A program made the position numbers and the translations under genes. Below are positions 6,727 to 11,842 of a DNA stretch of 13,513 nucleotides, one piece after another. The stretch's first letter is position 1. Every line of letters starts with the position of its first letter. Under the pieces are notes generated by a model. The model made no database searches. It was not told where the DNA came from and saw only the letters and a program-made list of their open reading frames with translations. Where the stretch lies: positions 1-13,513 of the forward strand of contig CAYTFU010000016.1 of NCBI GenBank assembly GCA_964437185.1. Direction: 5' to 3'. This stretch comes from UBA10103 sp964437185. GTDB lineage: Bacteria > Patescibacteriota > Minisyncoccia > Phycocordibacterales > UBA2100.

Positions 6727-6960
6727 ATGACCGTCGATACAATGTTGATGATTTCGGGTGTCTTTGTGGCCACGTTGCCGTTTTTAGGGTTTCCGCAAAG
6801 TTGGGACACGGTCCTGTTTGCGATCGTGGGCGTGCTTATAGTCGGACTCGGCATCGTCGTGCGTCGCCGCGGCTCGTCAGCCTCGCACTCGCCTGCTCCG
6901 CGCTCGTCAGATTCATACTCGATCGAGAGCGCACATCGACATGAAGAGTTGGCGCAGTAA
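6727..6960 (+). CDS. Small two-helix membrane protein of unknown function
   Basis: This is a 77-residue protein with two hydrophobic segments, about 5-22 and 27-46, separated by a short GFPQSW turn. The basic cluster RRRGSS and a Ser/His-rich polar tail to residue 77 follow. The positive-inside rule predicts both termini in the cytoplasm. I recognise no family. It is supported as a gene by a strong -10 hexamer 7 nt before its ATG. Its 3' end overlaps the start of the exported DUF4015 gene by 20 nt, which suggests translational coupling. It could be an accessory subunit or a short membrane protein of the envelope cluster, but nothing shows which. Confidence 0.68.
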   Translation: MTVDTMLMISGVFVATLPFLGFPQSWDTVLFAIVGVLIVGLGIVVRRRGSSASHSPAPRSSDSYSIESAHRHEELAQ

Positions 6961-8194
6961 GGTCTTGGTATTTGGAGTACTCTTTATATTTTCTGCGGGT
7001 GCCGCGGCGGCTTTCGCCTCTACGAGGCTTCAGATTTCGTACGTGCGAGGCGGGCATTACGTGGTGTCTGTCGAGAATAAGGAGGCGGAAGTGATACCTC
7101 CGGAGGTGGTGCATCCTCCCACTCCATCTGTCGTGAAAGCGATTTACATGTCGCAGTGTGTCGCGGGCACACCCACGTTTCGCGATTCGCTCGTGCATAT
7201 TGCCGAGACTACAGAAATAAATGCGCTCATCATCGACATTCGCGACTACACCGGAAAAATATCGTTTCCGACAGACAATCCAATGCTCGCCCCATACGTA
7301 TCCGATGCATGTGGCGCAGACGACATGAAGGCATTTATTAAGACCCTCCACGAAAAGGGTATATACGTGATCGGACGCATTACGGTATTTCAGAATCCCG
7401 CATACACGAAGGCGCATCCTGATCAAGCGGTGCAGAAACGCGGCGGAGGAGTATGGAAAGACCACAAAGGTCTTGCGTTTGTAGATGTGGGCGCGAAGCC
7501 GTACTGGGATCACGTGGTCGAACTCGCCAAAGAATCGTACGCGATTGGATTCGACGAAATAAATTTTGATTACATTCGTTTCCCTTCGGATGGGCCAATG
7601 AAGGAGGCCGTGTATTCGTGGGATGACGGTAAGTCGAAGCCAGAAGTGCTCGAAGAATTTTTTAAGTATCTTCGGGAGCAGCTTGAGCCACTACGCGCGC
7701 CGAGCATTTCGGGAGCGGGAGTCGTACTTTCCGCCGACCTCTTTGGGATGACAACAACAAATCAAGACGATCTCAACATTGGGCAAGTATTGGAGCGCGC
7801 ACTACCGTATTTCGACCACATCGCCCCCATGGTCTACCCGTCGCACTATCCGAGCGGATTCAATGGGTACAAAAACGTGAATGAACACGCGTACGACATC
7901 ATTCACTTTTCTATGTCTGAGGCAGTGAGGCGTACCGTCGCCACCACCACGCCGATCGCTTCTTTGGCGTACACGCGCATAGGTACGTCGACGCCCGCAC
8001 TCTATTCCAAACCGTCATATCCCGCATCCAAGCTGCGCCCGTGGCTTCAGAGTTTCGACTATCCGGTCACCTACACGCCGGCAATGGTGCAAGAACAAAT
8101 ACAAGCGAGTGCCGATGTCCGTCTCGATTCCTATTACGTGTGGGATCCTGCCAATAAGTATCGAAGTCTCAAGGCAGTTCTCAAAGCAGAGTAA
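6941..8194 (+). CDS. Exported DUF4015 putative glycoside hydrolase
   Basis: This is a 417-residue protein with an N-terminal signal or anchor (about 8-27) and a mature domain of about 66-412. It matches DUF4015, a TIM-barrel family annotated as putative glycosyl hydrolase. Seen motifs are KAIYMSQ (66-72), INALIIDIRDYTGKISF (93-109), GIYVIGRITVFQNP (140-153), GFDEINFDYIRFPSDG (203-218), LSADLFGMTT (263-272), IAPMVYPSHYP (294-304) and YYVWDP (398-403). The acidic residues in GFDEINFDYIRFP are the likely catalytic or binding site. No substrate has been fixed for the family as far as I know. It lies in the middle of the envelope cluster: it overlaps the small membrane protein by 20 nt, and the peptidoglycan-modifying fusion protein follows after 2 nt. 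A cell-wall or surface glycan substrate is therefore plausible. Confidence 0.85.
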   Translation: MKSWRSKVLVFGVLFIFSAGAAAAFASTRLQISYVRGGHYVVSVENKEAEVIPPEVVHPPTPSVVKAIYMSQCVAGTPTFRDSLVHIAETTEINALIIDIRDYTGKISFPTDNPMLAPYVSDACGADDMKAFIKTLHEKGIYVIGRITVFQNPAYTKAHPDQAVQKRGGGVWKDHKGLAFVDVGAKPYWDHVVELAKESYAIGFDEINFDYIRFPSDGPMKEAVYSWDDGKSKPEVLEEFFKYLREQLEPLRAPSISGAGVVLSADLFGMTTTNQDDLNIGQVLERALPYFDHIAPMVYPSHYPSGFNGYKNVNEHAYDIIHFSMSEAVRRTVATTTPIASLAYTRIGTSTPALYSKPSYPASKLRPWLQSFDYPVTYTPAMVQEQIQASADVRLDSYYVWDPANKYRSLKAVLKAE

Positions 8195-8196
8195 CT

Positions 8197-9756
8197 ATGT
8201 CGCGCATCGACGATCCTCGTGAACGAATCGAGTACTTGCGAGAGTCGGGCTTGTCCGACGGCGCGATACTCCAACGACTCCTCATTGAAGGATGGACGCA
8301 GGAAGCATTGGCGACCGCGCTCGCGCCGCGACAGTCGAATAGCGCGAGCGCACCCGTAAAACGGCATTCATTTGGCCGTCACTTCCGCTCCCCGCTGCCA
8401 ATTTCAACGACAGCGCTCGCGATGCTTACGTTCGCTGCGCTCGGTTTTTCCGGCTATACGATGTATCGACCTCCCATGGTGTATTCGATTTCCTTACCGC
8501 TCGCGAGCGCTTCAACGACGCTCCCGCTTGAGTATGGGGCGCTCGCGACGCTCTCGGATGTTGGGTACTACGAAAATGTGAAGGCTTCGCTCGTGACGAG
8601 TAAAGTACCTTTTATCGACGCCGACCTATCGCTCATGCGGCTGCGCGTGTATACGCAGGGAGTGCTCGCGTTCGAGGTGCCGATCGTCTCGAAAGGAAAG
8701 CCGGGATCGTGGTGGGAGACGCCTGCGGGGATTTATCGTGTGCAGTCGATGGAGAAAAATCATTTTTCTAGTTTCGGCAAAGTATACCAACCATGGAGCA
8801 TCGCGTTCCAAGGAAATTTTTATATCCACGGGTGGCCATACTATGAAGATGGCACGCCCGTCGCCTCGACGTTTTCGGGCGGCTGCATCAGGCTCGCAAC
8901 CGAAGACGCTGAGCGCGTCTATGGTCTCGTATCAAATGGGATGACGGTCGTTGTCCACGATACTCTGACCGAAGCCGACACATTTGATTACCAGCTGAAG
9001 ACGCCACCAATCTCTGCGACGGCGCACCTCGTGGCGGATGCAAGAAACGGAACAGTGCTTTCGGGAAAACATACGGCGGTTGCGGCGCCGATCGCTTCTA
9101 TTTCCAAACTTGTCGCTGCGCTCGTCGCGACCGAGTACATCAATCTCGACAAAACGATCACGGTACCGGAAGAGGCGATCGTCTATACCTCGGTGCCCCG
9201 ACTTAAAGTGGGTAGTGAAGTGCGCGTGTACGACCTTCTCTACCTTTTGCTACAGGAATCTTCCAACGAAGCGGCAGAGACGCTCGCGGCGATAACGGGG
9301 CGCGATCAATTTATTCGTTACATGAACGGGAAAGCAAAGGCGATCAATCTTACGCACACCATCTTTTCGGACCCTTCGGGCGCTAAGGGGGATTATGCGA
9401 CGCCCCAGGATCTCTTCACCTTGCTTCGATACATACGCGACAATCGCGGCTTCGTCTTCGGCATCACGTCGGGCGATGTCACCGACAGCGCGTATGGTGA
9501 TCACGAATTTAAGAACGTCAAAAATTTCAACATCATCAAAAATGCTCCCGCGAAACTCTTGGGAGGGAAGGTGGGGCAAACGCGGGAAGCGTCGGAGACG
9601 TACGCTGGAATATTCGAGGTTGATGTTGGCGGGGAGAAACGCGAGATCGCGGTTATCGTCCTCGGCTCGCGCGACGCCGAGGCCGATGTGCGTGCACTCC
9701 TTTCGTTCGTCCACAAGCAGTATGCGCCGGGCGAGATTTCCTCGGTTGGCCAATAA
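8197..9756 (+). CDS. Membrane-anchored L,D-transpeptidase / D,D-carboxypeptidase-like fusion protein
   Basis: This 519-residue protein joins two peptidoglycan enzymes. Residues 1-50 are a cytoplasmic helical segment (GLSDGAILQRLLIEGW), followed by a membrane helix at about 69-88. Residues about 125-253 are a YkuD-type L,D-transpeptidase domain: the conserved His is in YIHGWP (His211), and the catalytic Cys is in the STFSGGCIRL motif (Cys230). Residues about 275-505 are a serine peptidase S11 (PBP5-like) domain. They carry the SxxK motif SISK (Ser301, Lys304), the SxN motif SSN (355-357) and GGKVGQT (457-463) where KTG is usual. D,D-carboxypeptidases trim pentapeptides to tetrapeptides, which are the donors for L,D-transpeptidases, so one protein could do both steps outside the membrane. 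KVG for KTG could weaken or alter activity. It follows the DUF4015 gene after 2 nt. No convincing terminator follows. Confidence 0.9.
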   Translation: MSRIDDPRERIEYLRESGLSDGAILQRLLIEGWTQEALATALAPRQSNSASAPVKRHSFGRHFRSPLPISTTALAMLTFAALGFSGYTMYRPPMVYSISLPLASASTTLPLEYGALATLSDVGYYENVKASLVTSKVPFIDADLSLMRLRVYTQGVLAFEVPIVSKGKPGSWWETPAGIYRVQSMEKNHFSSFGKVYQPWSIAFQGNFYIHGWPYYEDGTPVASTFSGGCIRLATEDAERVYGLVSNGMTVVVHDTLTEADTFDYQLKTPPISATAHLVADARNGTVLSGKHTAVAAPIASISKLVAALVATEYINLDKTITVPEEAIVYTSVPRLKVGSEVRVYDLLYLLLQESSNEAAETLAAITGRDQFIRYMNGKAKAINLTHTIFSDPSGAKGDYATPQDLFTLLRYIRDNRGFVFGITSGDVTDSAYGDHEFKNVKNFNIIKNAPAKLLGGKVGQTREASETYAGIFEVDVGGEKREIAVIVLGSRDAEADVRALLSFVHKQYAPGEISSVGQ

Positions 9757-9789
9757 TAAAAGATCAAAGAATACTGCGCATATTGGCCC

Positions 9790-9846
9790 TTGTAATCTAC
9801 CCAAATTTGTTGTAGAGTCTTCGTCGGTCAACCAGCCAAGGGAGGG
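9790..9846 (+). promoter_or_regulatory. Candidate promoter and strong Shine-Dalgarno of the 9852 gene
   Basis: TTGTAA (9790-9795) and TAGAGT (9813-9818) are 17 nt apart, each matching 4 of 6 consensus bases. A purine-rich AAGGGAGGG (9838-9846) ends 5 nt before the ATG at 9852, an unusually strong ribosome binding site for this window. The transcript would have a leader of roughly 25 nt. Confidence 0.5.
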
Positions 9847-9851
9847 CTGAA

Positions 9852-10598
9852 ATGCAGTACATTGATAGAACGCGACAGGTCAGGTCGGCTCTTCTTCAGC
9901 GAACCGATCTCCTGAACGAAATCCGGGCCATCTTTGCAAGCCACGTGGCTGAGGATGGAGCGAAAGAAACAATCGGGCGCGGGAACGCTCGGTGGGTATA
10001 CGAGGTTGGCGATCTTGAAATCACGCCCAACGCCAACATCAAGCTACTCCTCAAGCTGTCCGCCAAAAGGCGTTACAACATGAGCTACGCTGACGCTTCG
10101 AGACGATCTGAGTTCGGTAACCTAACCGAGCTCGGTGCTTTTGAGGTCTACTACGACTTCGTTGCGGGCATCTTGCCGAACGTGTCGTTCCGTTCCGCGG
10201 CGGCGTACAAGCGGTATCTCAAGCGCCAGTACGGTGGAGACGTGAGCGAGAGCTTCTCCCTCGCCGAGCATTGGGGCGGCACCGAAGTAAAAGTCGGCGA
10301 CCTCGGCGCTCTGCCTTACTTCCATATGGTGGTGAAGCACAAGGAGTACTTCGGGATTCTAACCGAAGGCGAGCCGCCGCTTATCGCGCCACAGGGAAGC
10401 GCCAACGACTACAACACCTACGACGACTACACGGTCGAGAATGGGCGCATAATCGACCTCGGGCCTACGCAGTGCCTCTTGATTCGTGTCGACAAAGGAG
10501 GTTTCAGTGTCGGCTTCAACGAACGACATCCGCATTGCCTAGGCCTGATGGATCGCGCCGCGAAGTACTTCGACAAGAAGAACCGACTCGAAGTATGA
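9852..10598 (+). CDS. Protein of unknown function, possible acquired cassette
   Basis: I do not recognise this 248-residue soluble protein. It starts MQYIDRTRQVRSALLQR and has no signal peptide or membrane segment. It has a charged N-terminal helical part (1-45) and a mid-region with many Arg, Lys and Tyr (KLSAKRRYNMSYADASRR, 68-85). The C-terminal half is probably beta-rich, including EHWGGTEVKVGDLG, DYNTYDDYTVENGRIIDLGP and VDKGGFSVGFNERHPHC. It stands apart from its neighbours. It has a classic Shine-Dalgarno (GGAGGG) and its own promoter and terminator. Tyrosine is written almost only as TAC, and Lys and Asn mostly as AAG and AAC. That looks like a self-contained, perhaps horizontally acquired or highly expressed, gene. 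No function is assigned. Confidence 0.85.
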   Translation: MQYIDRTRQVRSALLQRTDLLNEIRAIFASHVAEDGAKETIGRGNARWVYEVGDLEITPNANIKLLLKLSAKRRYNMSYADASRRSEFGNLTELGAFEVYYDFVAGILPNVSFRSAAAYKRYLKRQYGGDVSESFSLAEHWGGTEVKVGDLGALPYFHMVVKHKEYFGILTEGEPPLIAPQGSANDYNTYDDYTVENGRIIDLGPTQCLLIRVDKGGFSVGFNERHPHCLGLMDRAAKYFDKKNRLEV

Positions 10599-10615
10599 CT
10601 TCGCGCATTCTACAA

Positions 10616-10650
10616 ACGGCTCGGCGTTCACCCGCCGAGCCGTCTCTTTG
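10616..10650 (+). terminator. Intrinsic terminator of the 9852 gene
   Basis: ACGGCTCGGCG (10616-10626) and CGCCGAGCCGT (10633-10643) form a perfect 11-bp GC-rich stem with a 6-nt loop. A moderate T-rich tract, CTCTTTG, follows. It lies 18 nt after the stop codon. Confidence 0.8.
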
Positions 10651-10710
10651 TAAAAGAACAAGAATTGTGTGCACTGAGGTGCCGTTTCTATAAATACATT
10701 CGGGTTTGTC

Positions 10711-10725
10711 TGATACCATTTGAGA
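10711..10725 (+). promoter_or_regulatory. Candidate extended -10 leaderless promoter
   Basis: TGATACCAT (10711-10719) resembles an extended -10 (TG, one base, TACCAT). It ends 6 nt before the ATG at 10726, and no Shine-Dalgarno is seen. Confidence 0.45.
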
Positions 10726-11226
10726 ATGTCTAAGGAAGACACGGTGCAGCCGATTCCCGCTTCAAACGAAGTGGCGCCCATACCGACTGAAGCCGTAGCC
10801 GAGACGCCGCAGCAGCCTGTAAGCGAGAACGCTGCACCGAGCGCCGCATCTGCTGAAAGCCCGCCAGCCGAAGCCTCTCCCGTCACAGAGGGCTCCGAAC
10901 CCCAAACGGCTCATTTGCCGGTAGATGAGCCGTTTGGCCCGACCGCTGATAAGCCGCCGAAGCTGGAAGCTGGCCCAGTTGCGACGCGAAACCCTCGCGA
11001 TTTGCTAGTGAGTGCGAGAGTTGCTAAACAAAACCGAATACAAAAGAAGCTCGACAAGATCATGGAGATGGTAAACGCAGAGGGCAGCATTGCGAATGAC
11101 GACGTCGAGAAACTCCTACATGTCTCCGATGCAATGGCGACACGGTATCTTTCTGAATTGGAGAAGGCAGGAAAGATACAACAGGTTGGAAAAACTGGTA
11201 GGGCGGTCAGGTACACTCGCGTTTAG
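10726..11226 (+). CDS. Winged-helix DNA-binding protein with a Pro/Ala/Glu-rich N-terminus
   Basis: This is a 166-residue protein in two parts. Residues 1-85 are low complexity, rich in Pro, Ala and Glu, and surely disordered. After a basic segment (RNPRDLLVSARVAKQNR, 88-104), residues about 105-165 read as a winged helix-turn-helix. The helix KLDKIMEMVNAEG leads into the HTH DVEKLLHVSDAMATRYLSELEKAG, and the wing strands IQQVGKTGRAVRYTRV follow. DeoR/MarR-like folds have this pattern, but the exact family is unclear. The ATG at 10726 is chosen over a TTG at 10720 because a -10-like hexamer ends 6 nt before it. It lies upstream of the toxin-antitoxin pair, which has its own promoter. It probably binds DNA; its target is unknown. 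Confidence 0.75.
   Translation: MSKEDTVQPIPASNEVAPIPTEAVAETPQQPVSENAAPSAASAESPPAEASPVTEGSEPQTAHLPVDEPFGPTADKPPKLEAGPVATRNPRDLLVSARVAKQNRIQKKLDKIMEMVNAEGSIANDDVEKLLHVSDAMATRYLSELEKAGKIQQVGKTGRAVRYTRV
10902..10937. repeat. Perfect 13-bp inverted repeat inside the winged-helix gene
   Basis: CCAAACGGCTCAT (10902-10914) and ATGAGCCGTTTGG (10925-10937) are exact reverse complements separated by 10 nt. The repeat lies within the coding part for the disordered region (residues about 59-71). It shares AACGGCTC and GAGCCGT with the terminator stem at 10616-10643. Confidence 0.85.
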
Positions 11227-11234
11227 TCTTCGCT

Positions 11235-11263
11235 TTGACAGGTGATACACTTTTGTTACACTT
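11235..11263 (+). promoter_or_regulatory. Promoter and likely operator of the toxin-antitoxin operon
   Basis: TTGACA (11235-11240) and TACACT (11257-11262) are 16 nt apart, the best promoter match in the window. The -10 ends 7 nt before the ATG at 11270. Two direct copies of TACACTT (11246-11252 and 11257-11263) lie 11 nt apart, about one helical turn, and the second covers the -10. Ribbon-helix-helix antitoxins commonly bind such short repeats and repress their own promoter. That role is inferred here. Confidence 0.7.
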
Positions 11264-11269
11264 GAACAT

Positions 11270-11494
11270 ATGGCCACTACGAAGCAAAGGATCAACATCA
11301 GCGTTTCCAAGGATATGCAAGAGACGCTTAAGTGGCTTGCAAAGCGCGACCAGAAACCGGTCGCGACCAAGGTGATTGATTTAATTGAAGAAGCACTGGA
11401 ATTGGAAGAAGATTTAATGTTGAGCAAGATTGCGGACGAGAGATTGAAAGGTAAGGTTCGCTGGGTAAAGGACAGCGACAAGATATGGAAGTAA
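11270..11494 (+). CDS. Ribbon-helix-helix antitoxin
   Basis: This is a 74-residue protein. The N-terminal strand QRINISVS (6-13) is followed by two helices (KDMQETLKWLAKRDQ and VATKVIDLIEEALELEED), the layout of a CopG/RelB-like ribbon-helix-helix DNA-binding domain. The charged C-terminal part (about 47-74, ERLKGKVRWVKDSDKIW) is the usual toxin-binding segment. In type II systems such proteins neutralise the toxin and repress the operon. The gene has a strong promoter with direct repeats over the -10 and no leader. The toxin gene begins 10 nt before this stop, the normal antitoxin-first arrangement with coupling. Confidence 0.85.
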   Translation: MATTKQRINISVSKDMQETLKWLAKRDQKPVATKVIDLIEEALELEEDLMLSKIADERLKGKVRWVKDSDKIWK

Positions 11495-11766
11495 AGTTCT
11501 CAATCGTTCTTCATCCGTTAGTGATTTCTCAAGATATACCAGTACTCGATGTATTCTGGCGTGGCGAGATTCGAGATGTCATACGATCAAAATTAACGAC
11601 GGCACCCGAACTATTTGGCAAACCACTTCGCCAGAGTCTGGCCGGTCACCGTGTATTGAGGGTTTCCGATTATCGTATTGTGTATCGAATAGAAAGACCC
11701 GTCGTCAACGTCATCGCAATATTCCATCGCTCCACAAAGTACAGGGGTATAGAAAGACGGACGTAG
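11485..11766 (+). CDS. RelE/ParE-family toxin
   Basis: This is a 93-residue protein of the RelE/ParE fold. It has an N-terminal strand (VKFSIVLHP), two helices, and the conserved core APELFGKPLRQSLAG (40-54) followed by HRVLRVSDYRIVYRI (55-69). The last strand and tail are VVNVIAIFHRSTKYRG (73-88). The core LxxxLxGxxxxRVxDYRIxYRI is typical of the superfamily. RelE members cut mRNA on the ribosome, while ParE members poison gyrase. Arg56, Arg64, Arg68 and the terminal HRSTKY favour a RelE-like ribonuclease, but this is not certain. It overlaps the antitoxin by 10 nt. It looks intact and full length. Confidence 0.85.
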   Translation: MEVKFSIVLHPLVISQDIPVLDVFWRGEIRDVIRSKLTTAPELFGKPLRQSLAGHRVLRVSDYRIVYRIERPVVNVIAIFHRSTKYRGIERRT

Positions 11767-11770
11767 GGTA

Positions 11771-11831
11771 ACCCCGTGAGATATCTATTCTGGATCGCCG
11801 ATGTGGATCATCCACGTCTATCTCATGGGGT
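11771..11831. repeat. Nested inverted repeats upstream of the VirD4-like gene
   Basis: The outer arms ACCCCGTGAGATA (11771-11783) and TATCTCATGGGGT (11819-11831) match at 12 of 13 positions as reverse complements. Inside them ATGTGGATCATCCACGT (11801-11817) is itself nearly palindromic, with 8 pairs including one G-T. The right outer arm runs into the TATACT hexamer. There is no T-tract, so an operator or a cruciform is more likely than a terminator. Confidence 0.75.
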
Positions 11832-11842
11832 ATACTTTCAGT
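11831..11842 (+). promoter_or_regulatory. Candidate leaderless promoter of the VirD4-like gene
   Basis: TATACT (11831-11836) ends 6 nt before the ATG at 11843. There is no Shine-Dalgarno and no clear -35. The inverted repeat directly upstream may regulate it. Confidence 0.55.

Noticed and set aside
10720..10725. TTG start at 10720 for the winged-helix gene
   Set aside because: It would overlap the putative transcription start. The ATG at 10726 has the same -10 spacing as other genes here.
11771..11831. Inverted repeat as an intrinsic terminator of the toxin gene
   Set aside because: No T-tract follows the right arm. The arm instead runs into a promoter hexamer.
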